64,000 bases of DNA. It comes from VMDH01 sp038108875. GTDB lineage: Bacteria > Pseudomonadota > Gammaproteobacteria > Magnimaribacterales > D2472. The notes beneath the pieces are model-generated. The model saw only the letters and a program-made list of their open reading frames with translations. It did not search any database and had not been told where the DNA came from. This document shows positions 9,819 through 17,659 of this stretch, in pieces. Position numbers and translations under genes: made by a program. The stretch is taken from assembly GCA_038108875.1 (NCBI GenBank), contig JAYNII010000003.1, forward strand, positions 1 to 64,000. The letters are read 5' to 3'. Numbering within the stretch: the first letter of the stretch is position 1; each line of letters starts with the position of its first letter.

Positions 9819-9881
9819 GGCAATTGCAGGGATAATGTAATTTATTAAAATTTTGTAACCCGCGGCCTAAAATATGCGTGA

Positions 9882-9910
9882 ATTATAGAAAGAAGTTTGG
9901 CGTTCAACAA
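9882..9910 (-). promoter_or_regulatory. Sigma70-type promoter of the atp operon
   Basis: On the minus strand, TTGTTG (9905-9910) and a perfect TATAAT (9882-9887) are separated by exactly 17 bp. Transcription should start near 9875, leaving a leader of about 55 bases before the atpI-like start. It is the only strong promoter visible for the atp-glmU-glmS series, which has no gap over 30 bp downstream. It overlaps the spacer after parB. Confidence 0.75.
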
Positions 9911-9912
9911 GT

Positions 9913-10749
9913 TTAATTGTGTTTAATTTTTTCTATTATTGTCTCTCTCTCTTCCGCGCTTGTGTAATGAATTACAACACTGCCTCTTGATTTTGAGGCC
10001 TCCGATATCTCAATTTTGTGTCCAAATGCTTCTGATAAATCTTGTTCTAAAATTTTAATGTCTTGATGTTTTGTTTTTCCTGTTTTTTTGTTGCTCTTGT
10101 TGGTTGCAACAGAAGACAGCTCCTTTACGCTAAGAGCTTTTTCTACTATTTCTTTCGCTTTGGTTATGGCTAAATCAGGGTCTAAGCCTGCGAGTATTTT
10201 TGCATGACCTCTTTCAATTACTCCATCAGCGATCATCCGCTTTACCTCTTCTGGTAAGGAAAGCATTCTCAGGGCGTTTGCAACCGTGCTTCTGGCTTTA
10301 CCTGTCACCCCGGATATTTCCTCTTGAGTAAGTCCAAACTCTCTTTTTAATCTATCAAAACCCCTGGCCTCTTCAATTGGGTTTAGATTCTCTCTTTGTA
10401 GGTTTTCAATAAGCGCTATTTCTAAAGAGGTTTGGTTTTCGGCGTTATCAATGAGACATGGTATTGTTTGGAGCCCGTTTATTGTTGCTGCTCTATACCT
10501 TCTTTCTCCTGCAATAATTTCAAATTTGTCACCAGAAGACTCTCTTACAATAATGGGAGAAAGCACCCCGTGTTTTTTTATAGACTCGGCGAGCTCTTGG
10601 AGTTTTTCTTGATCAAAAAATTCTCTTGGTTGGAATCTGTTCGGGTTTATAAGACCAAGCTCTATATCTCTAACAGTGCTTTTATTGGTTTTTTCAATGC
10701 CGCCCAATAAAGCGTCCAACCCCGTACGAAGTGTTGGTTTATCAGACAT
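9913..10749 (-). CDS. parB: Chromosome-partitioning protein ParB
   Basis: DNA-binding CTPase that loads at parS sites near oriC and spreads to form the partition complex. The 278-residue protein contains the ParB/Spo0J N-terminal domain with GERRYRAA, the segment ALIENLQRENLNPIEEARGF, a helix-turn-helix (GLTQEEISGVTGKARSTVANALRML) given here as LTQEEISG and KARSTVANALRML, and a C-terminal dimerisation region. It overlaps parA by 8 bp. A parS palindrome lies at 21089-21104. Confidence 0.96.
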   Translation of the reverse strand: MSDKPTLRTGLDALLGGIEKTNKSTVRDIELGLINPNRFQPREFFDQEKLQELAESIKKHGVLSPIIVRESSGDKFEIIAGERRYRAATINGLQTIPCLIDNAENQTSLEIALIENLQRENLNPIEEARGFDRLKREFGLTQEEISGVTGKARSTVANALRMLSLPEEVKRMIADGVIERGHAKILAGLDPDLAITKAKEIVEKALSVKELSSVATNKSNKKTGKTKHQDIKILEQDLSEAFGHKIEISEASKSRGSVVIHYTSAEERETIIEKIKHN

Positions 10750-11494
10750 ATTGCAACCTCCTTAGGAGCTCTCCTGCTAATGCTAGGTATGCTTTGGAAC
10801 CCAGGCTGTCTGGCATATAATCTATTCCGCTTTTTCCATGGCTTGGCGCTTCTGCAAGCTTAACATTTCTAGGAACAATGGTGTTGAAAAGCTTTTCTTT
10901 AAAGTGCTTTTCAAGTTCGTCTGAAACGTCTTTGGCTAGGTTGTTCCGCATGTCTACCATCGTTCTAAGTATTCCTATAATGCGGTTGTTGGTTAGGTTT
11001 TTATTATTTAATTTTGTAAGAGTGTCCATTAGGGATGTTATGCCCTCTAGAGAATAGTATTCGCACTGAAGGGGGACAATTGTGTGGTTTGAAGCAATAA
11101 GTGAGCTTATTGTTATGGGGTGTAAAGATGGTGGGGTGTCTAAAATAATAAAATCATAATCAAGTGGTCCAAGGGTTGTTTTGAGGTGCTCAACTGTTAT
11201 ATGGGAATCGTTGATTGCAGCCTCATAACCCAATAAATCAGTTCCGCCGGGTATGGCGTCATAATCGTTTTTTGTTGGTTGAATGCAATCTTTTATATTG
11301 TTGCCCAGGGCTACAAAAAAAAGAGTTTTCTCGTTTTTTGCTAGTCCGGATGCTGTGGTAGCGTTTCCTTGCGGATCCATATCAATTAATAGGGTTTTTC
11401 GTTTGGTTTTAGAAAGGGCTGCAGCAAGGTTAACCGCTGTAGTTGTTTTGCCAACGCCTCCTTTTTGGTTGGCTATAGATATTATTCTTCTCAT
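10742..11494 (-). CDS. parA: Chromosome-partitioning ATPase ParA (Soj)
   Basis: Deviant Walker ATPase that moves ParB-parS complexes over the nucleoid. The 250-residue protein has the deviant Walker A loop KGGVGKTTTAVNLAA at about residues 11-25, DMDPQGNATT and DTPPSLHPITI. The short N-terminus, without a regulatory helix-turn-helix, is typical of chromosomal ParA. It overlaps rsmG by 4 bp (ATGA) and parB by 8 bp, which fits an rsmG-parA-parB operon. Confidence 0.96.
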   Translation of the reverse strand: MRRIISIANQKGGVGKTTTAVNLAAALSKTKRKTLLIDMDPQGNATTASGLAKNEKTLFFVALGNNIKDCIQPTKNDYDAIPGGTDLLGYEAAINDSHITVEHLKTTLGPLDYDFIILDTPPSLHPITISSLIASNHTIVPLQCEYYSLEGITSLMDTLTKLNNKNLTNNRIIGILRTMVDMRNNLAKDVSDELEKHFKEKLFNTIVPRNVKLAEAPSHGKSGIDYMPDSLGSKAYLALAGELLRRLQYV

Positions 11495-12057
11495 TGGTTA
11501 AAAATTTCCACTATGCAGCGCTCTTTTGTATTAAGTCGGTATGGGTGAATGATGTATGGTTTTTTTATATTAACAAGCTCTTCTTGGGTTTTTTGTTCCT
11601 TGCCCTTCATCAATAAATATTTTGCTTGTGGTAGGATTATTTTCTGTGTCATTTGAAGTATTTTTTCTGTTGTTGCAACAGCGCGAGCAACAACAAGATC
11701 ATATCTTTCGTCGGTGTTGTTGGCTATGTTTTTTTGGATAACCTTGGTGTTTTTTAAGCCTAGTGTTCTTGTGGCTATGCTAAGAAAGTGCGCTTTTTTG
11801 TTTTGTTTTTCAGCCAAGTCTATAGATAGAGATGGCTTTATTATGGCTATAACTATTCCTGGGAAGCCGTTTCCCGAGCCCAGGTCTAAAATTTTTTTGG
11901 TCTGCTGTGGTATAAGTTTTATCAGCTCAAGGCAATCCTGTATGTCCTCTTCAAGGTTTTTGGTCTTAAGTTTTGAAACCAGGTTGAAGCGTTTGTTAAA
12001 ACCCAGGAGTAATTGCTGGTATTCATTTAGTTTTTTAAGATTATGATTCTGCGACAA
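11491..12057 (-). CDS. rsmG: 16S rRNA (guanine-527-N7)-methyltransferase
   Basis: SAM-dependent enzyme methylating G527 of 16S rRNA. Its 188 residues are slightly short for the family. The SAM-binding motif I is DLGSGNGFPGIVIAI, followed by DLAEKQNKKAHFL. The reading frame overlaps mnmG by 17 bp and parA by 4 bp. The coding strand is strongly A/C biased, as in mnmG. Confidence 0.95.
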   Translation of the reverse strand: MSQNHNLKKLNEYQQLLLGFNKRFNLVSKLKTKNLEEDIQDCLELIKLIPQQTKKILDLGSGNGFPGIVIAIIKPSLSIDLAEKQNKKAHFLSIATRTLGLKNTKVIQKNIANNTDERYDLVVARAVATTEKILQMTQKIILPQAKYLLMKGKEQKTQEELVNIKKPYIIHPYRLNTKERCIVEIFNQ

Positions 12058-13867
12058 CTTTTTCTTTTTGGTGTTTCTTTATAAAAATTCTAAGAATGCT
12101 GATGCTCGCTGGGGTCACCCCCTCAATCAGCGACGCGTGTTTAATGGTTTTGGGTTTGCCTTTGTTTAATTTTTCTTTTACCTCGTTTGAAAGCCCGGTG
12201 ATTTTATTGAAGTCAAGGTCTGTGGGTATTATTGTTTCCATTTGTTTTGAGTTTGTTTGGATCTCTTTGGTTTGTTTGTCGATATAGCCTTTGTATTTGA
12301 TTTCTGCAACAAGCCTTTCGATTAGTTTTGGGTTGCTGTTTAGTTTAAGAAGTTCTTTTTCAAGGTTGGGTTTTTCTTTGTCGGTTCTTTTTAATAGTTC
12401 TAAAAGTTTATAAGAAGAGTTGTTGATTTTTATTTTTGTTTCTTTTGCTTGGGTTTTAAGTTTTTCGAAATCCTGTTCTGTTTGTAAAAATTTTTCATGT
12501 TGTTCGTTGTTAATAAGGTTGAGCATAAAAGCTGTGGGGGTTAGTCTTTCTTGTGCGTTCTCTTGAGACATTAAAAGCCGGTTTTCTGCCCTGCTTGTAA
12601 ACATGCGGTAGGGCTCAGTCACCCCAAGAGTGGTTAGGTCGTCGATCATGACGCCTATATATGAAAGCTCTCTCTTAAAATAATAGGGGTTTTCTTTTTT
12701 TACACTTAAGCCGGCGTTTATTCCGGCTACAAGACCCTGCGCTGCCGCCTCTTCATATCCTGTGGTTCCGTTTATTTGGCCGGCTAGGTAAAAATTATCA
12801 AAAAATTTTGTTTCAAGACTTGTTTTTAAGGCTCTTGGATCAACAAAGTCGTATTCGACGGCGTACCCGAACTCCTCAATTACACAAGCCTCAAGTCCCT
12901 TTATTGTTTTGATAAACGCTTCTTGAATGTTGGCTGGAAGGCTTGAAGAAATCCCGTTTGGGTAGATTAAATCTTTGGTAAGGCCTTCTGGTTCAAGAAA
13001 TATTTGATGGCTTTCTTTGTCTTTAAATTTATATATTTTGTCTTCTATTGATGGGCAATACCTTGGGCCAATACCAATTATGTTACCCGAATACATTGCC
13101 GAGCTTAGTAAGTTTTCTTGAATAATTTTGTGGGTTGCGGGGTTGGTTCTTGTTATGTAGCACGAAATTTGTTTTTGGTGTTTTGTGGCTGGGTTTAGTT
13201 TGGACATGTGAGGGGTTGGGGTCTCTCCTGGTTGCTCCTCTAATAAAGAAAAATCTATTGAAGATTTTTTTATTCTCGCGGGTGTTCCTGTTTTTAGTCT
13301 TCCCATGGGGAGTTTTAATTCATAAAGCCTTTTAGAAAGAGGAATTGAGGATGGGTCTCCAACTCTCCCCCCGCTTGTTTGTTGATTTCCCTTAAACATC
13401 TTTCCGTTTAAGAATGTTCCAGTTGTTAAGATAACTTTTTTTGCTTTTATCTCACCCGTTTTCTTTGTGATGACTCCAATAACTTTATTTCCTTTTACCA
13501 AAAGATCGGTTGCCTCGTCCTCTAAAATCTCGATGGTTTTTTTTTCTATAATGGATTGAACAGCATTTTTATAGAGATCTCTATCGCATTGTGCTCTTAG
13601 GGCTTGGACAGCCAATCCCTTTCTGGTGTTTAGGGTTCTATATTGAATCCCGGCCATATCGGTGGCTAATGCTATGAGTCCCCCCATCGCATCAACCTCT
13701 CTTACTAGGTGGGATTTACCAACCCCGCCCATTGCTGGATTGCACGACATTTGACCAATTTGATTTTTTTTGAAGGTGACGAGTGCGCAGCTGACCCCAA
13801 GCCTGCTAGCAGCGTAAGCAGCTTCCACACCCGCGTGACCACCACCAATAACTAATACATCAAACAT
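12041..13867 (-). CDS. mnmG: tRNA uridine-34 5-carboxymethylaminomethyl synthesis enzyme MnmG (GidA)
   Basis: FAD-binding partner of MnmE; the pair modifies the wobble uridine of several tRNAs. The 608-residue protein shows the dinucleotide-binding motif GGGHAGVEAA at about residue 8, the conserved CNPAMGGVGK and GTFLNGKMF, DDLTTLGVTEPYRMFTSRAE (two adjacent motifs) and the C-terminal MnmE-binding helices. Codon and residue composition is strongly skewed (Lys, Asn, Thr, Gln rich), opposite to MnmE, which lies across the putative origin. The gene borders the spacer at 13868-14074, as gidA does in E. coli. Confidence 0.97.
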   Translation of the reverse strand: MFDVLVIGGGHAGVEAAYAASRLGVSCALVTFKKNQIGQMSCNPAMGGVGKSHLVREVDAMGGLIALATDMAGIQYRTLNTRKGLAVQALRAQCDRDLYKNAVQSIIEKKTIEILEDEATDLLVKGNKVIGVITKKTGEIKAKKVILTTGTFLNGKMFKGNQQTSGGRVGDPSSIPLSKRLYELKLPMGRLKTGTPARIKKSSIDFSLLEEQPGETPTPHMSKLNPATKHQKQISCYITRTNPATHKIIQENLLSSAMYSGNIIGIGPRYCPSIEDKIYKFKDKESHQIFLEPEGLTKDLIYPNGISSSLPANIQEAFIKTIKGLEACVIEEFGYAVEYDFVDPRALKTSLETKFFDNFYLAGQINGTTGYEEAAAQGLVAGINAGLSVKKENPYYFKRELSYIGVMIDDLTTLGVTEPYRMFTSRAENRLLMSQENAQERLTPTAFMLNLINNEQHEKFLQTEQDFEKLKTQAKETKIKINNSSYKLLELLKRTDKEKPNLEKELLKLNSNPKLIERLVAEIKYKGYIDKQTKEIQTNSKQMETIIPTDLDFNKITGLSNEVKEKLNKGKPKTIKHASLIEGVTPASISILRIFIKKHQKEKVVAES

Positions 13868-14074
13868 AATAAGTTAATTAATATAAATATATATTTTATA
13901 TTGTTTGTTGTTATTATTAAGGTTGTTTTTTCTGTGTATAAAAGCTGCAAACACACACACCCCAACCTCCTTAAACACTTATAACCCCCTTAACAAAGAT
14001 TTCTTATTAAGAATATTAATTGAGGATAAATTGTTAACAAAACAAAACACCCAAAAATACCAACAGCTTAATAA
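13868..14074. other. Candidate replication origin (oriC) between mnmG and mnmE
   Basis: The largest non-coding spacer in the window. It holds an extremely AT-rich tract with a palindrome (AATATAAA 13880-13887 / TTTATATT 13895-13902), a perfect E. coli-type DnaA box TTATACACA on the minus strand (13933-13941), a 13-mer-like GATTTCTTATTAA (13999-14011) and the palindrome TTGTTAACAA (14031-14040). Base composition of the plus strand switches sharply here from G/T-rich to C/A-rich, close to 13945. The neighbourhood of mnmG is the classical gammaproteobacterial oriC site. Only one consensus box was seen, so this is a candidate, not proof. The rpmH-dnaA spacer is the alternative. Confidence 0.55.
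13933..13941 (-). promoter_or_regulatory. Consensus DnaA box
   Basis: The minus strand reads TTATACACA, identical to the E. coli R2 box and a full match to TTATNCACA. It lies beside an AT-rich, unwinding-prone tract, within a few bases of the composition switch. Confidence 0.6.
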
Positions 14075-15397
14075 CTATTTACCAACACAAAAGTTACTAA
14101 AAATATCCCCCAACAACTCTTCTGTGTACTTTTTCCCTAATATAAAATCTAAATCAGAGCGCGCTAGCTTTAAATTTTCAGCAAGCACCTCTTCGCTTCC
14201 AATAATACAATTACAAGCCGCCTCTCTTAAATGATCTGTTAAAGCCAATAATGAGCGCATATGTCTCTCTCTAACAGAAAAACGAACCTCTTTATTAAAA
14301 CCCGAAGACGAGCCAAGAATATTTATTAAATTCCTTACAAGAGCAGGCAAACCCTCTCCCGATTTAACCGAAATATAATGATCAAAAACGCCTTTAGATA
14401 AACCCAAAGGCACCCCTAGATCGATTTTATTAACCACCCTAAGAACCACGCCCTCAAAACCAAAATTATCAACATAAGGATCCGAATTTTCTAAGTCCTC
14501 AGCTGAAACAATAAGCACAACCACGTCAGCGCTATCAGCAAAGGAACGAATCATCTTAACGCCTTGCATTTCTATATCATCATCGCTTTCTCTTATCCCA
14601 GCGGAATCAATCAACTCAAAAGAGAAGCCATCTACCAAAACCCTTTGCTCTAAAATATCCCTAGTTGTGCCGGGTTTATCAGAAACTATAGCTCTATCAA
14701 AACCAATCAATCTATTAAAGAAAGACGACTTTCCAGAATTTGGCGGCCCAATTAACAAAACCCTTTTCTCTTTTCTTTGAGAATTAAAAACAAAACAAGA
14801 GCCCACCAAAGCCTCAACGGACATCAAAAGACTTTCCACGGACAACCTAATAAGCCCCAAATCTTCAACATCTAAATCCTCATCAGCAAAATCTATTGAA
14901 GCCTCAACCCTAAATCTCAATCCATCAATCCCCACACCCAAATCAAGCAAAGATTTTTGCAACACCCCACCAAACGATCCAGCTATTAAGCCAGCCTCTT
15001 CAATCGAGGTTGCGTTAATTAAGTCAACTATGCTTTCAGCCTCGTTTAGAGCAATCTTCCCATTAACAAAAGCCCTCTCAGAAAACTCCCCGGGGCCAGC
15101 TTCCCTTAAACCCGCTCCCTCAAGAGCAGAAAAAATTTGAGATATTACCAGGGGGCTACCGTGACAAGATATTTCAAGCATATCTTCTCCGGTGAAAGAG
15201 GATGGAGCAAAAAATGGAGTAACCACAACCCTATCAACAATTAAACCAGAAACCACAAAGTTGGTTACTATTGCTAGATTTTTATGAAAAGGTTTTTTTT
15301 CAAGAAATGCAGAGGCGGCGCTCACACAGCCCTCCCCGCTAAGACGAATAACAGCTATAGCAGAAACGCCGGGCGGAGTACTAAGCGCATAGATCAT
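14075..15397 (-). CDS. mnmE: tRNA modification GTPase MnmE (TrmE)
   Basis: GTPase that works with MnmG on wobble-uridine modification of tRNA. The 440-residue protein has an N-terminal tetrahydrofolate-binding domain, a helical domain split by the G domain (P-loop GPPNSGKSS, G2/G3 region KPGTTRDILE and DSAGIRESDD, NKID) and the C-terminal FCVGK, which supplies the conserved Cys of the CxGK motif. It is rich in Val, Gly, Ser and Phe because its coding strand is G/T-biased, in sharp contrast to mnmG. It ends the rpmH-rnpA-yidD-yidC-mnmE series. Confidence 0.97.
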   Translation of the reverse strand: MIYALSTPPGVSAIAVIRLSGEGCVSAASAFLEKKPFHKNLAIVTNFVVSGLIVDRVVVTPFFAPSSFTGEDMLEISCHGSPLVISQIFSALEGAGLREAGPGEFSERAFVNGKIALNEAESIVDLINATSIEEAGLIAGSFGGVLQKSLLDLGVGIDGLRFRVEASIDFADEDLDVEDLGLIRLSVESLLMSVEALVGSCFVFNSQRKEKRVLLIGPPNSGKSSFFNRLIGFDRAIVSDKPGTTRDILEQRVLVDGFSFELIDSAGIRESDDDIEMQGVKMIRSFADSADVVVLIVSAEDLENSDPYVDNFGFEGVVLRVVNKIDLGVPLGLSKGVFDHYISVKSGEGLPALVRNLINILGSSSGFNKEVRFSVRERHMRSLLALTDHLREAACNCIIGSEEVLAENLKLARSDLDFILGKKYTEELLGDIFSNFCVGK

Positions 15398-15399
15398 TT

Positions 15400-16905
15400 T
15401 TATTCACTAAGGCTTGCACCAAGCTGTCTATATAAATAAGTTTGCTGTACCAAAGAAATACCCGCATTAGCAACAGAATATAGGACCAACCCAGACGGCA
15501 ACCATAAAAATAAAACCGAAATCATAACTGGCATAAACTTCAAAACCTGCGCCTGAACAGGGTCCATATTTGGGGGCTGCGGATTCAGTTTTTGGGTTAA
15601 ATACATCATCACAGCCATAACAACCGGCAAAACAAAAAATGGGTCTGGCGCAGATAAATCATCCAACCACAAAACAAAAGGTGCATGTCTTAACTCAACC
15701 GTTTCGCGAAGGGCAAAAAACAAAGCTATAAAAACAGGGAACTGGGCTAACATTGGCAGGCATCCACCAGCGGGATTAATTTTCTCTTTTTGATAAAAAG
15801 CTAACATTTCCTGCCCAAGCTTTTGTCTATCGTTCTTATAACGACTCTGCAGCTCTTGCAATTTCGGAGACAGGGCCCGCATTTTTGCCATAGACCTAAA
15901 ACCCCTTGAGGACAAAGGCCAAAACAAAAGCTTTATCATTAAGGTCAAAACAATAATCGACCAACCCCAATTCTGAATAAAGCTCTGAATAAAAACCAAC
16001 AAAACAACCATTGGTTGAGCCAAAAACCAAAACCAACCCATATCAATTGTTAATTCTAAATCGGGGGCAATTTTCAATAAATCCGATCTTATTTTGGGGC
16101 CAATAAACATTTCACTAACATTAGATCTAGAGGGGTCCTTTAAAACACCGGCTCTATAAAGGCCAGACGCGTTAATTGGTTCTGCAAAAAGGGTTACACC
16201 ACCATCAGAAGGCAAGATCGAGACTAAAAAATATTTTTCAGTAAACCCAAGCCACTTACCATATTCTGTATATCGAATAGGTTCTTCTATGGATTTAAGT
16301 CGATAGGACACATAAGGATCAGCAGATGTGTTAAAAGCAAAACCATAAAAAGAACTTCTATCAAAAAACGATTCCCCGCCATCAAGCGGCTGGCCGGCAG
16401 ACCGAAACAAAGACGAGTAAACCAGCGGGCTTAAAATATCACCACTACCCTCATAGGAATCCTCAACCAAAACAATATAAGAAGAGCGGTCCGAAAATGT
16501 TATTACCTTTCTATAACCCTCTTCAGAAAGAAGCTCTAGACGATCACCATAATTATTAACAGCGTTAAAGATAACGTTATCAGATGTCAAACCCGAGCGG
16601 TGGTAAAATTTAAAACCATCGCCATAACCCAATAGGCGCAGGCTGCTATTTTTAACATTTTTGTTTTTTTTATAATCAATAAAACGGGATTCAACAATAG
16701 ACCCAGAGCTAACATCAACAGACAGTTTTAGGACACCATTAGATATTTCTTCAAGCTCTCCCCAAACATCATCAACCGGTCTTTCAATATCTAATGCGGC
16801 CACAGTCTCAGCTTTTTCTTTGTTGTCTTGGCTCCAACTAAAAAAAAGAAGGTACCCAAAAATCAAAACAAAAGCCAAATAAAGAATTCTAAAATTCACA
16901 ATCAA
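15400..16905 (-). CDS. yidC: Membrane protein insertase YidC
   Basis: Inner-membrane insertase, acting alone or with SecYEG. The 501-residue protein has an N-terminal signal-anchor helix (about residues 5-23), a large periplasmic domain typical of Gram-negative YidC, and a C-terminal group of membrane helices with MRALSPKLQELQ, PAGGCLPMLAQFPVFIALF and LPSGLVLYSVANAG. Two bases separate it from mnmE and it overlaps yidD by 4 bp. Confidence 0.97.
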   Translation of the reverse strand: MIVNFRILYLAFVLIFGYLLFFSWSQDNKEKAETVAALDIERPVDDVWGELEEISNGVLKLSVDVSSGSIVESRFIDYKKNKNVKNSSLRLLGYGDGFKFYHRSGLTSDNVIFNAVNNYGDRLELLSEEGYRKVITFSDRSSYIVLVEDSYEGSGDILSPLVYSSLFRSAGQPLDGGESFFDRSSFYGFAFNTSADPYVSYRLKSIEEPIRYTEYGKWLGFTEKYFLVSILPSDGGVTLFAEPINASGLYRAGVLKDPSRSNVSEMFIGPKIRSDLLKIAPDLELTIDMGWFWFLAQPMVVLLVFIQSFIQNWGWSIIVLTLMIKLLFWPLSSRGFRSMAKMRALSPKLQELQSRYKNDRQKLGQEMLAFYQKEKINPAGGCLPMLAQFPVFIALFFALRETVELRHAPFVLWLDDLSAPDPFFVLPVVMAVMMYLTQKLNPQPPNMDPVQAQVLKFMPVMISVLFLWLPSGLVLYSVANAGISLVQQTYLYRQLGASLSE

Positions 16906-17111
16906 ACAACCTCATCGACACCGCCACTAGACCAGGGGCCACACCTTAAAACTCTGTAGGTCGACATGACAAGGCCTTTAAAAAAACCATATTTTATAAA
17001 AGACTGTTTTGCGTACTCAGAGCAGGAGGGAGAATAAATACAACTGGGGGCGAACATGGGGCTAACAAAACGTTGATAGAAATTAATTAAACTTATAGCA
17101 AAGACCTTCAT
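16902..17111 (-). CDS. yidD: Membrane protein insertion efficiency factor YidD
   Basis: Small membrane-associated protein that aids YidC-dependent insertion. The 69-residue sequence shows the family signature: INFYQRFVSP near the start, CIYSPSCSEYAKQSF with three Cys, and LRCGPWSSGGVD at the end. It overlaps rnpA and yidC by 4 bp each, so translation of the three is probably coupled. Confidence 0.96.
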   Translation of the reverse strand: MKVFAISLINFYQRFVSPMFAPSCIYSPSCSEYAKQSFIKYGFFKGLVMSTYRVLRCGPWSSGGVDEVV

Positions 17112-17350
17112 TCAAATACCACAATTTTTTGGAGCTCTTTCTCAGCATGCATTTTTAAATCACCAAAATCAATATTTTCTATCCCCGGCTTGCATATTAT
17201 TATTAACCCCGAGTTAAAGCCAAGCTCTTTCAAAACATTTTTCATTCTGCGTTTTATTTTGTTGCGCGTGACAGCAAGAGAAAAATCTTTCTTTTTTATT
17301 ATATAAATATTGGGCGAGCTACTTAGGTTGTTTGTTTTAATAAAAAACAA
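17108..17350 (-). CDS. rnpA: Ribonuclease P protein component (short form)
   Basis: Basic protein that assists the RNase P ribozyme in maturing tRNA 5' ends. The RNR signature appears as VTRNKIKRRMKNVLKE. At 80 residues it is clearly shorter than the usual 110-120: the N-terminal LxxxxxF segment is absent and the central loop is shortened. The start is TTG at 17350, two bases after the rpmH stop. The frame stays open upstream to a stop at 17372-17374 but offers no other start codon. Its identity rests on the RNR motif and on the rpmH-rnpA-yidD context. Confidence 0.88.
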   Translation of the reverse strand: MFFIKTNNLSSSPNIYIIKKKDFSLAVTRNKIKRRMKNVLKELGFNSGLIIICKPGIENIDFGDLKMHAEKELQKIVVFE

Positions 17351-17352
17351 CT

Positions 17353-17487
17353 TTAAGCAGAGAGGACCTTTCTACCCTTTCTTCTTCTACTGGATAGGAC
17401 AGCGCGACCGGCTTTGGTAGCCATTCTTGCTCTAAAGCCGTGAGTCCTTTTTCTTTTTAAATTGCTGGGTTGAAATGTTCTTTTCAT
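17353..17487 (-). CDS. rpmH: Ribosomal protein bL34
   Basis: A 44-residue basic protein of the large ribosomal subunit, beginning MKRTFQPSNLKRKRTHGF and containing RARMATKAGRAVLSSRR, the full family pattern. ATG is at 17485-17487 and TAA at 17353-17355. It opens the rpmH-rnpA-yidD-yidC-mnmE operon. A perfect TATAAT lies 25 bases upstream of the start. Confidence 0.97.
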   Translation of the reverse strand: MKRTFQPSNLKRKRTHGFRARMATKAGRAVLSSRRRKGRKVLSA

Positions 17488-17512
17488 TTTGGTTAACTTA
17501 TAAGAGCGCGGA

Positions 17513-17518
17513 ATTATA
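17513..17518 (-). promoter_or_regulatory. -10 element of the rpmH operon promoter
   Basis: The minus strand has TATAAT followed by the G/C-rich bases CCGCGC, a typical start region for a ribosomal protein gene. The -35 region falls in an oligo-T tract with no good match to TTGACA, so only the -10 is called. Confidence 0.5.
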
Positions 17519-17564
17519 AAGCATTAAAAGAAAAAAAGAAAAAAAAATTCCAAAAAAACAAAAA

Positions 17565-17624
17565 CTTGTTTATTAACAAGATATCCACAAAAAAATCATA
17601 TGTTTATTCTGTAGATATCTTGTT
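17565..17624. promoter_or_regulatory. Inverted repeats and DnaA-box-like site in the dnaA leader
   Basis: A perfect 11-bp inverted repeat, AACAAGATATC (17575-17585) and GATATCTTGTT (17614-17624), surrounds a 28-bp AT-rich centre. A third half-site, CTTGTT (17565-17570), forms a small stem with AACAAG (17575-17580). ATATCCACA (17581-17589) differs from the DnaA box TTATCCACA at one position and overlaps the left arm. The elements sit 36-95 bp before dnaA, where DnaA autoregulation or origin activity would be expected. Function is inferred. Confidence 0.5.
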
Positions 17625-17659
17625 GATTTTTTTATAGACTAATTTTCTCATCAAAAAAT

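Noticed and set aside
13905..14234. Plus-strand open frame of about 109 codons across the mnmG-mnmE spacer
   Set aside because: Most of it is antisense to the mnmE end, the product is low-complexity, and the spacer fits an origin better. No ribosome-binding site or family resemblance.
17108..17350. rnpA as a pseudogene because of its length
   Set aside because: The frame is intact, the RNR helix is conserved, and it is coupled to rpmH and yidD by overlaps or a 2-bp gap.
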